From positions 1-64,000 of the IMG/VR virus record IMGVR_UViG_3300036985_007703: a stretch of 64,000 nucleotides of DNA, one strand, 5' to 3'. Positions within the stretch are counted from its first letter, which is position 1; the number at the start of each line of letters is the position of its first letter. The notes beneath the pieces are model-generated. The model did no database searches. It was not told the DNA's origin and worked only from the letters and a program-made list of their open reading frames with translations. Origin of the DNA: a virus. A program made the position numbers and the translations under genes. Below are positions 45,708-53,732 of this stretch, piece after piece.

Positions 45708-47066
45708 CTACCTTACCACCGTGCCCCCCGCCCTGTCCGCAAACTCGCGCAGGAGGGCCCCGAGGGCCCCGCCCGCCGCCTCGCTGGCCGCCGCCCGCCC
45801 CAGGGCCAGCGCCTCGAAGCGCGCCCGCTGCGCCCCCGTCAGCTCCACGCCCTCATAGCGCCCCAGCACGTACGCCGCGAAGACCTCCGCGAACTCCTCC
45901 ACCGCGGACTCCGCCCCGTAGGCCGTCGGCGCCGGCACGTAGGCCGCCTGCGGGCCCTCGCGCTCCTGGTCCGCCTTGCTGCGCGGGTCGAACCACGCCG
46001 CGAAGCGCGCCCGCGCCCCCGCCCGCATGTGCTTGAACCAATAGCGGTGCCCCAGCTCGTGGACCACGACCTCCGTCACGGTCTTCGCACTCCAGGTCAA
46101 CTGCGGATTCAATACCACGTCATCCAAGCTGCTGGCGTAGTGGCCGCCCGACCGAAACCGCTCCCCCGATTTCGCCGTTGTACCCATCACAGCGCTGGTC
46201 GGCGGCAGCACGTAGATGCGCCCTTTCCAGACCACGCCAAAGCCCTTTTGACGCAGCGCCGCCTCCGCGCGCTGCACCCCCGCCAACACCGCCCGCGCCG
46301 TCCGGTTGCTCACCTGCGCATCCGGCACGCTGTCCTCGGGCGCCCGCGCGAGCTTGCGCAGATCCACCGCCGCCCCCGGATCGGTCAGCACTTTGACCCC
46401 GCGAATCTCGTACTCCAGCGGGGGGACCTCGGCCATGCGCTTCACGTCGATCGCCGCTACGGCCTCCAGCGTGCCGAAGACCCGGAATGCCGCCTGGACC
46501 TCGCGGTCGACCTCGGTCGCCGCCTGCTCGGCATTCTCTACATCGGCCTGCCAAGCGTTCAGGGTCCGCCCGCGCCCATACGTCTTTGACGAAGCCCCAC
46601 CCCACATCGCCTGCGCGCGCAGATCCTCGGGGGTCTGCGGGTAGTCCCGCTGAAACCAGGTCGCCTCTGCGTTCTTGAACGCTGCCAGGCGCGCCCGCGC
46701 GGCCTCTAGGGCCGGAAGCACCTTCATCTGCGGGGCCTCCGCCAACTTGCGCCCCGCCACCTTTGCCGGCAACTTGAGCACCGGCGATCCCATGCCCACC
46801 ACGTCAATGTGCTGCACTACCGACCTCGCAAGATCCTGTATCGTCGATAGGCCCGGCGCTCGCACCAGCGCGTCGACCAGCGCCGCGATCCGCCGCTCGC
46901 CCTCCGCGAACCACGCGAGGACCTTATCCCGATCCTTGGGCTCGCGGATCTGCGCGATCCGCGCCGCGTCCTTCACCCACTGCGCCCACCACTTGCGGAC
47001 CCCCGCCAGCCACGCCTTCGAGCCCGGCGCGGGGGCCGCCTCCAGCAGGGTCAGCAGCTCACGCAC
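45708..47066 (-). CDS. Tagged HExxH metalloprotease
   Basis: 452 aa. N-terminus MRELLTLLEAAPAPG (tag). Near residue 335 TVTEVVVHELGHRYWFKHM has HELGH (HExxH) and a downstream Glu occurs in SAVEEFAEVFAAYVLGRYEG, the layout of gluzincin peptidases. The N-terminal 250 residues are helical. If the tag sends it into the capsid, the protease would be injected or would act during maturation; both ideas are inference. Cys are absent. Confidence 0.75.
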   Translation of the reverse strand: MRELLTLLEAAPAPGSKAWLAGVRKWWAQWVKDAARIAQIREPKDRDKVLAWFAEGERRIAALVDALVRAPGLSTIQDLARSVVQHIDVVGMGSPVLKLPAKVAGRKLAEAPQMKVLPALEAARARLAAFKNAEATWFQRDYPQTPEDLRAQAMWGGASSKTYGRGRTLNAWQADVENAEQAATEVDREVQAAFRVFGTLEAVAAIDVKRMAEVPPLEYEIRGVKVLTDPGAAVDLRKLARAPEDSVPDAQVSNRTARAVLAGVQRAEAALRQKGFGVVWKGRIYVLPPTSAVMGTTAKSGERFRSGGHYASSLDDVVLNPQLTWSAKTVTEVVVHELGHRYWFKHMRAGARARFAAWFDPRSKADQEREGPQAAYVPAPTAYGAESAVEEFAEVFAAYVLGRYEGVELTGAQRARFEALALGRAAASEAAGGALGALLREFADRAGGTVVR

Positions 47067-47427
47067 GGCGCACCTTCGCAGCCAGCGTGCCGATGGCCCC
47101 CGCCACGCGGTCGTGCCACGCGGCCCCCGCCCGGTCGCCCCTCGCCCGCAGCGCCACGGCGATCCCGTCCGCCTGGTTCGAGAGGTCCGTCAGGGCCGCG
47201 CTCAGGGCCGCCGCGGCCCCCGGCGCCACCGCGAGGAAGTCCCCGCCCCGCCCCGTGGCCTCCCACACGAGGCGCGCCGCCGCGGCCTCCCCCGCGTCCA
47301 GCCCGTGCCCCTCGGGGTCGTCCGCCAGCTCCGCGAGGTCCGTCTCGAAGAACGAGGCCACCATCTCGGGGATCTTGACCCGGACAGCCCGCGCCTCGGC
47401 CCCCTCGATCAGCGCCCGCATCGTCAT
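47059..47427 (-). CDS. Tagged late protein, 122 aa
   Basis: MTMRALIEGAEARAVRV (tag), then helical body (ATGRGGDFLAVAPGAAAALS, LRARGDRAGAAWHDRVAGAI). Unknown. Overlaps the neighbours slightly. Confidence 0.7.
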   Translation of the reverse strand: MTMRALIEGAEARAVRVKIPEMVASFFETDLAELADDPEGHGLDAGEAAAARLVWEATGRGGDFLAVAPGAAAALSAALTDLSNQADGIAVALRARGDRAGAAWHDRVAGAIGTLAAKVRRA

Positions 47428-47768
47428 GACGCCACCAGCTCGATGCGCGTGGCGAAGCCCTCCCCGAAGTAGTCCTCCAGCCAGCTCCCCACCCGCATCC
47501 CCTTCTCCCCGTAGAGCCCCGGCAGCCCCAGCGCCCGCGCCGCCGAGATGGTCACCTGCAGGGATACCCCCCGCTGGTCGACCTTGGGCACCTGGCGCCG
47601 CACCTCGCCCCAGGCCCGCACGCGGACCACGCGCACGCGCCCCGCCGGGCGCTCGTACGCGATCTTGACCTCCACGGGCTCCTCCAGCCGCGCGCGCTTG
47701 GGCGCCGGCATGCGGAGGCTCCCATCCTTGTTGGCCACGGCCTCGATCAGCGCCCGCATCTTCCGCAT
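47424..47768 (-). CDS. Tagged late protein, 114 aa
   Basis: MRKMRALIEAVANKDG (tag), then KRARLEEPVEVKIAYERPAG and a beta-rich C-terminus. ATG 47768 has SD GGAGGCCCCC; unknown function. Confidence 0.7.
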   Translation of the reverse strand: MRKMRALIEAVANKDGSLRMPAPKRARLEEPVEVKIAYERPAGRVRVVRVRAWGEVRRQVPKVDQRGVSLQVTISAARALGLPGLYGEKGMRVGSWLEDYFGEGFATRIELVAS

Positions 47769-47779
47769 GGGGGCCTCCA

Positions 47780-48022
47780 TCACTGTTCCTCGTTGCTGAT
47801 CAAGAACTCCCGGAACACCTCCGACATCTCCTCGCAGGCATCCAACAGCGCCTCCAAGGCCTTCTCCCCCTGGACCTGCGCCACGATCTGTTTGGTCAGG
47901 GGCCCCTTGAACTGGCCCTCGATGGCGTAGGTCTTGTCTATCATCGTCCGCGCGTGGCGCAGGAGCCCGGAGGACGGCCCACCCTTCATGATCCCCTCGA
48001 TCAACGTGCTCATCGTATGCAT
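47780..48022 (-). CDS. Tagged late protein, 80 aa
   Basis: MHTMSTLIEGIMKGGP (tag), then QIVAQVQGEKALEALLDACE and an acidic end. ATG 48022 follows SD GAGGCG. Unknown. Confidence 0.7.
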   Translation of the reverse strand: MHTMSTLIEGIMKGGPSSGLLRHARTMIDKTYAIEGQFKGPLTKQIVAQVQGEKALEALLDACEEMSEVFREFLISNEEQ

Positions 48023-48037
48023 CACACGCCTCCTCGC

Positions 48038-48706
48038 CTAGCCCCGCGCGCTGATCTGTGTCGCCACGTCCCGGCGCACGTAGTTGACCAGGAACTTCGC
48101 CGCGCGGTCCGCGTCCATCATGCCCAACGACACCTTCATGACCTTGGTGTCATCCTGCTTCGAGCCGTCCCACTTGTTCACCACGAAGGCGCTCGTCCCG
48201 CGGTCCATGTCGATCGTGACCTCCAGGTCGTAGACCATATCTTCCCCGTTCCGCGCCACGACCAGGACCGGCCAGTCGAACCCCTGCGACTCCACCGATG
48301 CCGTCAGGCCGCCGGCCCCGCTCATCATGGCCGAGCCCTTCAGCTGCGCGTTGACCGCGAGGGCCACCTCCTTGAAGAAGGCGATCAGCGCGCCCTCCAG
48401 GATCTTGCCCAGGTTGTTCGCGGAGCCGCTCAGCGCCTCGGCGAGGCCCGCGCCCTCCTGCAGCCGCTCGATCAGGGACGACATGGAGTCCCCCTCCACG
48501 CCCTCGACCTTGAGCTTGAGCTTAGGCAGCCACTCCTCGTCGTCGACTTGGTTGCGGATCTGCTGGAGCAGCCCCGCATCCTTGAACCCCTTGTAGTTGC
48601 CCGACATCCAGGCGTCGTACAGCTTGGCCTTCCAGCCCTTGCCCTTCTCTTTCGCCCACGCCTTGAGGGCCGCCATCTGCTCTGCGTTCGGTGCGTACTT
48701 TGCCAT
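48038..48706 (-). CDS. Protein with an internal tag at residue 75
   Basis: 222 aa. The first 74 residues (AALKAWAKEKGKGWKAKLYD, QIRNQVDDEEWLPKLKLKVE) carry no N-terminal tag; then MSSLIERLQEGAGLAE begins with its own SD GAGGGGGACTCC at ATG 48484, followed by a globular domain (SQGFDWPVLVVARNGEDMVY, GTSAFVVNKWDGSKQ). Either a fusion or two proteins from one message. Confidence 0.65.
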   Translation of the reverse strand: MAKYAPNAEQMAALKAWAKEKGKGWKAKLYDAWMSGNYKGFKDAGLLQQIRNQVDDEEWLPKLKLKVEGVEGDSMSSLIERLQEGAGLAEALSGSANNLGKILEGALIAFFKEVALAVNAQLKGSAMMSGAGGLTASVESQGFDWPVLVVARNGEDMVYDLEVTIDMDRGTSAFVVNKWDGSKQDDTKVMKVSLGMMDADRAAKFLVNYVRRDVATQISARG

Positions 48707-48762
48707 GATTCCCGCTCCTATGGGCCGTGGGCCCCGCTAGACGCCCACCGGCGCCGTTGATC

Positions 48763-49134
48763 TCACCTTGCCGCCGCCGCGAGGCTCGATCGCCACGCCT
48801 CGGCGTTGTTGACCGCGTTACGGATGCGCCGCGTCAACCCCTCGTCCTGCGGCGCATAGAACCGCCGCTTGGCCATGTCGTCCGCCAGGGCCAGGCTCCA
48901 GCTCGGCACGTCGTACCGCTTCTTGTACAGGAACACCTCGCCGTCCCACCCCTCGGGCTGCGCGAAGGCCGCCTGGTAGGAGCCCTGGCTCGGCTTGCCC
49001 TGGTCCCCCATCACCCACGCCTGCCAGGTGATCGCCACGGGGCGCCGCGCCTTCTCCACGATCACACGGACCACGCCCGCGCCCTCGATAAGGGCCCGTA
49101 GGCGCGCGCTCAGGGGCATCATGCGTGCTCGCAT
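48763..49134 (-). CDS. Tagged late protein, 123 aa
   Basis: MRARMMPLSARLRALIEGAG (tag is LSARLRALIEGAG), then beta-rich VVRVIVEKARRPVAITWQAW and EVFLYKKRYDVPSWSLALAD. SD GGAGAG; start ATG 49134. Unknown. Confidence 0.65.
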   Translation of the reverse strand: MRARMMPLSARLRALIEGAGVVRVIVEKARRPVAITWQAWVMGDQGKPSQGSYQAAFAQPEGWDGEVFLYKKRYDVPSWSLALADDMAKRRFYAPQDEGLTRRIRNAVNNAEAWRSSLAAAAR

Positions 49135-49222
49135 CCGCGTCTCTCCGTTGCATACTGGGGCGCGAGGCTCCGTGGCCAGACCACCTGCCTCCCCTCCAGC
49201 GTAACCACCGCCCGCGCGCCTG

Positions 49223-49606
49223 TCACCGCACGGCCTTGTACGAGGCTTCCCTGGCCTTCGCGATGGCCTCGCGCTCCGCGTAGCCATCCGCGACGAACTT
49301 ATCCCGCTGCTGCCCCACGAACTTCTCCCAGCGCTTCACCGCCGCCGCCGCCGCCGCCGCGTCCTTGTAGACCCTGCTCTCCAGCATGCTCACCCACGTG
49401 ACCACATCGTGGTAGTCCACGCGCCACGCGGTGCCCGCGTTGTCATCCTGGATGATCCGCACCGGGAGTTCGTACTTACCCGCCTTGCCGAGCTGCATGG
49501 TCCGCCCGTAGGCCATCCGCTTGCCGTCCGGGCTCGGGTAGGCCGTCCACCCCTTGGGGGTCGTCCCCGCCTCGGCCGCCTCTAACATCGCGCGCATCGT
49601 GCCCAT
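49223..49606 (-). CDS. Tagged late protein, 127 aa
   Basis: MGTMRAMLEAAEAG (tag), followed by GRTMQLGKAGKYELPVRIIQ and a helical tail (KRWEKFVGQQRDKFVADGYA). SD GGGAGG before ATG 49606. Unknown. Confidence 0.7.
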   Translation of the reverse strand: MGTMRAMLEAAEAGTTPKGWTAYPSPDGKRMAYGRTMQLGKAGKYELPVRIIQDDNAGTAWRVDYHDVVTWVSMLESRVYKDAAAAAAAVKRWEKFVGQQRDKFVADGYAEREAIAKAREASYKAVR

Positions 49607-51294
49607 CACTTGCCTCCCTTAAGTACCTTGATAAAACGCGTGAGGTCCGTCCCCGTCTTGAACAGCGCCTCCTCCCCGGCCCGCAGCTTCGTCCACATGC
49701 GCAAGAAATCCCCATCGATCATGGCGATCGAGGTCACAGCATACGGGGCCTGCTTCTGCGAGTTCCGCATGTCGTCGGCCATGCTCTTCACGTCCACCGA
49801 GACGCCATCCAAGATCTTCATGGCCTCGTTGACCTTCTTGTAGGCCGCCTCCGTCCGCTTCTGAAGGTCCTCGGCATCCGCGAGGAAGAGGTTTTGCTCC
49901 TCCACGAGGCCGCGCCCCTTAGGGGCCCGCCCCTCCGTCGTCCCCTTGGGGCCGATGTCGATCACGCGCCCCATGCGCTGCTGCACCACCAGAAAGCGGT
50001 CCCCCTCGACCTCCTTGGCCACCGCCAGGAGGTAGTTCTGGTTCAGCGCCCGCTTGCCGTCCGCCGCCGCCATCAGGGCATCGTTCTTCTTCGCCGACTG
50101 CCCGCTCGTCGTCGCGCTCGGGCTCGCCAGCAGCACGGCCTCCGCGGCCTGCGGGACCCCGCTGATCAGCTGCCAACCCTTGCGCCCCTTCCAGAGCGTC
50201 ACGAAGGCCTGGGAGTCCGCCGCCGGCCCGTGGTCCTTATTCACAAAGACCAACCACTCCTTGCTCGTGCCTTCCGCCCACGGGGCCATCCCCGCCCGGC
50301 GGAAGGCCGCCTTGGCCGCCCCCTCCAGCGTCCGCTCGCTGGGCGCGCGGTCCCCCGCCGCCTCGCCCATGGCCCCCGCCTTCTTGCGCGCGATCGTCCC
50401 GCACAAGGCCTTGGGATCGCTCACGCCCCCCTTGGCCTTCATGTACTTCACGCAGTTCCCAAACTTCTCCCCCTTGCGCCCCTTGAAGGCCCCCGTCTTC
50501 GGGTTGATGTACTTCGCGCTGAGCTGCTGCTGCTTCGACGCCTTCTTCTTCTTGGCCGCCGCCTCCATCAACGCCGCGACCCAGTGCCCCACGGCCTCGC
50601 TGGCCTCCTCGGCGTCCATCTCCTCGTCGTCGTCCTCGGGCCCCTCGCAGTCCTCGCAGGCCGCCCCGTCGCTCTCATCCCGCGCCTCGCAGGCCCGCGG
50701 CTCGCCCGTCACCGGGCACACACCCTCGTCGCCCATGTCCTCGCCCTCGTCCCCACCGTCCTCCTCGTCCTCGTCGTCCTCCACCGCCTCAAACTTCTTC
50801 GCCGCCGGCGCGAAGGCCTGCGTCGTGCTGAAGTACCGCTGCAGGATGAGATCCGCCATCTCGCGCCCGCTGATCCGCACCATGAGCAGGTACCAGTAGA
50901 TCGGCATGTTCTCGGGCTGCGCCCGCATGAGCCGCGCCGCCTTCGGGGCCACCTTCGCGATGTTGCGCAGCGCCAGCTTGAACGCCTCGCGCGGCCGGTT
51001 CGCCAGCACGTCCTGCGCGTCCGCCATGTTGTCCGCCCCCAGCAGCGCGGGGAGGTCCTCGCGCGGGATCGCCTTCAGGAGCGCGCGCTGGTTGTCAAAG
51101 ATCATGTTGGAGAGGTCCAGCTTCCCCTGGTCGTCCTTCCACGCCGCCGGCGCGTCCTTCTCCCACATCTTGAGGATCTTGCTGCTCACCTTGAAGGCCC
51201 CCGGCCGCACCGGGGTGTCCTCGCCCGCCATCGCCATCGCCGCGGGGCCCGTCTGGCGCTCCATCAATGATCCCAACCGCTCGCTCAACCGCAT
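49606..51294 (-). CDS. Large tagged protein with acidic linker and Cys/Lys domain
   Basis: 562 aa. MRLSERLGSLMERQTG (tag), then FKVSSKILKMWEKDAPAAWK, a helical core, a long acidic Cys-containing linker (EDDEDEEDGGDEGEDMGDEG), and YINPKTGAFKGRKGEKFGNC VKYMKAKGG, a Cys/Lys motif related to that of the 44174 gene. C-terminal globular part EWLVFVNKDHGPAADSQAFV. Probably a major internal protein. ATG 51294 has SD GAGGGACGAGCG; 51348 is the alternative. Confidence 0.7.
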   Translation of the reverse strand: MRLSERLGSLMERQTGPAAMAMAGEDTPVRPGAFKVSSKILKMWEKDAPAAWKDDQGKLDLSNMIFDNQRALLKAIPREDLPALLGADNMADAQDVLANRPREAFKLALRNIAKVAPKAARLMRAQPENMPIYWYLLMVRISGREMADLILQRYFSTTQAFAPAAKKFEAVEDDEDEEDGGDEGEDMGDEGVCPVTGEPRACEARDESDGAACEDCEGPEDDDEEMDAEEASEAVGHWVAALMEAAAKKKKASKQQQLSAKYINPKTGAFKGRKGEKFGNCVKYMKAKGGVSDPKALCGTIARKKAGAMGEAAGDRAPSERTLEGAAKAAFRRAGMAPWAEGTSKEWLVFVNKDHGPAADSQAFVTLWKGRKGWQLISGVPQAAEAVLLASPSATTSGQSAKKNDALMAAADGKRALNQNYLLAVAKEVEGDRFLVVQQRMGRVIDIGPKGTTEGRAPKGRGLVEEQNLFLADAEDLQKRTEAAYKKVNEAMKILDGVSVDVKSMADDMRNSQKQAPYAVTSIAMIDGDFLRMWTKLRAGEEALFKTGTDLTRFIKVLKGGK

Positions 51295-51320
51295 CGCTCG
51301 TCCCTCATTCCCTTGGTTAT

Positions 51321-51338
51321 CGCGCATGCGCATGCGCG
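51321..51338. repeat. 18-bp perfect palindrome
   Basis: CGCGCATGCGCATGCGCG, in the gap upstream of the 51294 gene. Confidence 0.75.
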
Positions 51339-51344
51339 GCTCGC

Positions 51345-52124
51345 TCATCTCTCGCCCGGCAGCGCGAAGTCCACCGGCACGCGCGCCGCCCGCAGGCCCG
51401 CCCGCAGCGCCGCGAGGTCCATCCCCGGCAGCGCCGCCGCGTGCTCGTCCACCCAGCGCGCGAACATCGTCCCCACCGCGTACTTGCCCGCGGCCCCCGT
51501 GCGGATCGCCACGTCCCGGCCATCCCACATGCGCAGGCTCACGGCCGGCCAGCTGTAGGACAGCACGAAGTCCTTCCCCCGCAGCTCCTCGCTGCTATGC
51601 GCCAGCCCCACGGGCCGCCGCTGGCTCTCCTCAAAGGGCGTCCGCAGCGTGGCCGCCCCGTCGATCAGGAACCGCTCGGGGCCCTGGAGCCCGCGGTTCG
51701 CGGCCTCCGCCGCCGCCTGCACCCGCGCCCAGACGCGCGGCCACCCCGCCTCGCCGTAGGCCGCCCGCAGCGCCGCCCGGAAGCCCTCCACCGCCGCCTC
51801 GACCATGGCCCCCGCGCGCCCCGCCTCGACCCGCTGGGCATCGCGCGCCGCCCACTGCGCCTTCGTGGGCTTGCGCCCCCGCGGCGGGGCCCCCATGGGC
51901 ACCCGCGGCGTCGCCGGCACGCTCACGCGCCCCACGTGCCCCAGCCCCGTGAGGTCCACCACGAGCACGTCCACGAGGTCGCGCGGATACCGCGTGCCCT
52001 GCGCGCAGAACACCCGCACGTCGTCGACCGCCCAGCCCAGCTCGGCGTTCCACACGCTCTCCACGCCCGCGTTGTACCGGGTCCCCCGCTCGATCGCTTC
52101 CAGCAGTTGTCGCATCGCAGCCAC
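51345..52124 (-). CDS. Tagged late protein, 259 aa
   Basis: MAAMRQLLEAIERGTR (tag; GTG start 52124 with SD GGAGGG), then VDVLVVDLTGLGHVGRVSVP, a basic Pro/Arg stretch and GAAGKYAVGTMFARWVDEHA. Beta-rich domains. Family unknown. Confidence 0.7.
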   Translation of the reverse strand: MAAMRQLLEAIERGTRYNAGVESVWNAELGWAVDDVRVFCAQGTRYPRDLVDVLVVDLTGLGHVGRVSVPATPRVPMGAPPRGRKPTKAQWAARDAQRVEAGRAGAMVEAAVEGFRAALRAAYGEAGWPRVWARVQAAAEAANRGLQGPERFLIDGAATLRTPFEESQRRPVGLAHSSEELRGKDFVLSYSWPAVSLRMWDGRDVAIRTGAAGKYAVGTMFARWVDEHAAALPGMDLAALRAGLRAARVPVDFALPGER

Positions 52125-52226
52125 GTCTACCCTCCGGCAAGCGCGCGCCCCCTCTCGTCTGCTCGCTGATCGACTCTACCGACCCGCCCGCCCCCTGCCA
52201 AGAAATCCCCACGCCCCGCTCGCGCT

Positions 52227-52331
52227 TTACCCCGCCGCGAGCCACGCGAGCACCGCCAGGACGAGCCCCGCCACGGCCAGCCCGATGAGCGCCGCGAGGG
52301 CCACGTCGCGCCCGCCCGGCCCTACGCCCAC
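52227..52331 (-). CDS. 34-aa single-TM peptide
   Basis: GTG 52331 start overlapping the upstream stop; the peptide is almost entirely one hydrophobic helix (VALAALIGLAVAGLVLAVLA). Possible small membrane protein; too short to judge. Confidence 0.4.
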   Translation of the reverse strand: MGVGPGGRDVALAALIGLAVAGLVLAVLAWLAAG

Positions 52332-52636
52332 GCCGGCCCCACTGGGGGCTGCGAGATCGGCCCCTCGGCCGCCCCCGTCGCGCGCAGGGCCTCCGTGAGG
52401 GCCGCCACGCACAGCGCCACGTGCCGCCGCGTCGCCGCCGCGTCCCGCCCCAGGCCCCCGGCCTCCGCGAGCTTCGCCAGCAGCGCCGCCGCATTGCGCA
52501 CCGCCGCCCAGGCGTCCGCCGCCTCCGCGGGGTCCCCGCCCCGCTTGCCGTCCAGCAGCAGCCCCAGCGCCGCGCGCATCAGCGCGTTCGCCTCGGCCTC
52601 CGCCAGCGCCTCCATCCTCTCGATGAGCTGTTTCAT
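52322..52636 (-). CDS. Tagged late protein, 104 aa
   Basis: MKQLIERMEALAEAEANALM (tag), then helical Ala-rich body (LLAKLAEAGGLGRDAAATRR). Unknown. Confidence 0.65.
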   Translation of the reverse strand: MKQLIERMEALAEAEANALMRAALGLLLDGKRGGDPAEAADAWAAVRNAAALLAKLAEAGGLGRDAAATRRHVALCVAALTEALRATGAAEGPISQPPVGPAWA

Positions 52637-52645
52637 GGCCCCAGC

Positions 52646-52948
52646 CTACCGCCGCGCGGGCCGCCCCGCAAGCTCGTCCCCCGCCCCCGATGGCACGAGC
52701 CCCGCCGCCTCCGCCTTCTCCTGCAGCGCCTTGAGCGCGAACGCAAACAGCTCCGCCGGGGGATGCCCATAGGCCCGCCCCAGGGCCCGCGCGCGCTCCC
52801 AGGTGTCCCGCGTCACGAGCATCATCACCAGGTCGTCGTGCTGGAGGTCGGCGTCCGGCCGCGGGTCGAGCTTGCCGTCCTCGGCCCCCGCGATCTCCCG
52901 CTGCGGCCCCCCGCGCGGCCCCCCGCGCGCCTGTGCCCGCATCACCAT
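52646..52948 (-). CDS. Hypothetical 100-aa late protein
   Basis: No tag. LDPRPDADLQHDDLVMMLVT, then AYGHPPAELFAFALKALQEK: two helices. Unknown family. Confidence 0.6.
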   Translation of the reverse strand: MVMRAQARGGPRGGPQREIAGAEDGKLDPRPDADLQHDDLVMMLVTRDTWERARALGRAYGHPPAELFAFALKALQEKAEAAGLVPSGAGDELAGRPARR

Positions 52949-53706
52949 CAGATGGCCGTCTGGTCGAGCTTGCCCACGCTGTGATCCGCCCCGTTCCAGG
53001 TCTTATCGTCGAGCTTGTACGGCGCCGCCCCGCTCCCCACCGCGTCCTTCTGCCGCCCCACGTAGGTCACGCCCTTCATGGGCTGCTGCACCACCTGCCG
53101 GAACGTCAGGGCCACCGTAGCGAGCCGCGGCACGCCGTTCGAGAAACAGAGGCTGTACGTCACGTCGCAGCCCGTCATCACCGCGAAGATCGCGTCCCCG
53201 CCCTTCTCATTCCAGTTGAGCCCCGGCGCGTGCAGGATCGCGATCGGCGGGGGGTACGCCTCCACGTGCGTCTCCCCCTGCATGTACAGGGGGTAGCAGA
53301 ACGCCCGCAGGTAGCGGATGGCCCCCGCGACGTCCGAGTTCCACTTCGGCGAGTCCGACCCCTTCGTCATCCCAAAGGGGTCGAAGAGCTTCTCCATCAC
53401 CGTGCGGTCGCCCTCCGGCTTCATGAGCCGGCTCATGGTGACCTCGAACGAGATCGTGCGCCCCCCGTTGCTGCCCCACGTCGCGAGCGCGTGCGAGGCC
53501 CCAGGGATCTCGCTGAAGTTCCAGCCGATCTCGATCGTGTCGGAGATGCTCTCGGGCCAGTACTGGAAGGCACGCTGCGGGATCGCGGGCTTCCCCGCGT
53601 CCGCCGCCAGCGCGTCGATCCCGCACATGCTCATCCACGCCGGCTTCTCGCCGGTGGGCCCGTCCATGATAATGCTGGCGATGCCGCCGAAGACCCCGAG
53701 GGCCAT
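52948..53706 (-). CDS. Putative baseplate/tail-tube-initiator protein
   Basis: 252 aa. FSEIPGASHALATWGSNGGR and TISFEVTMSRLMKPEGDRT resemble the IPGxSxPxxxWxxGGxxTISF pattern of phage tail-tube/baseplate proteins; AGAIRYLRAFCYPLYMQGET and LAYVALTFRQVV-like VALTFRQVVQQPMKGVTYVG follow. Beta-rich overall. The assignment is tentative. Confidence 0.5.
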   Translation of the reverse strand: MALGVFGGIASIIMDGPTGEKPAWMSMCGIDALAADAGKPAIPQRAFQYWPESISDTIEIGWNFSEIPGASHALATWGSNGGRTISFEVTMSRLMKPEGDRTVMEKLFDPFGMTKGSDSPKWNSDVAGAIRYLRAFCYPLYMQGETHVEAYPPPIAILHAPGLNWNEKGGDAIFAVMTGCDVTYSLCFSNGVPRLATVALTFRQVVQQPMKGVTYVGRQKDAVGSGAAPYKLDDKTWNGADHSVGKLDQTAI

Positions 53707-53732
53707 GCCTCACCTCCCGCGGCGCCCCGCGC

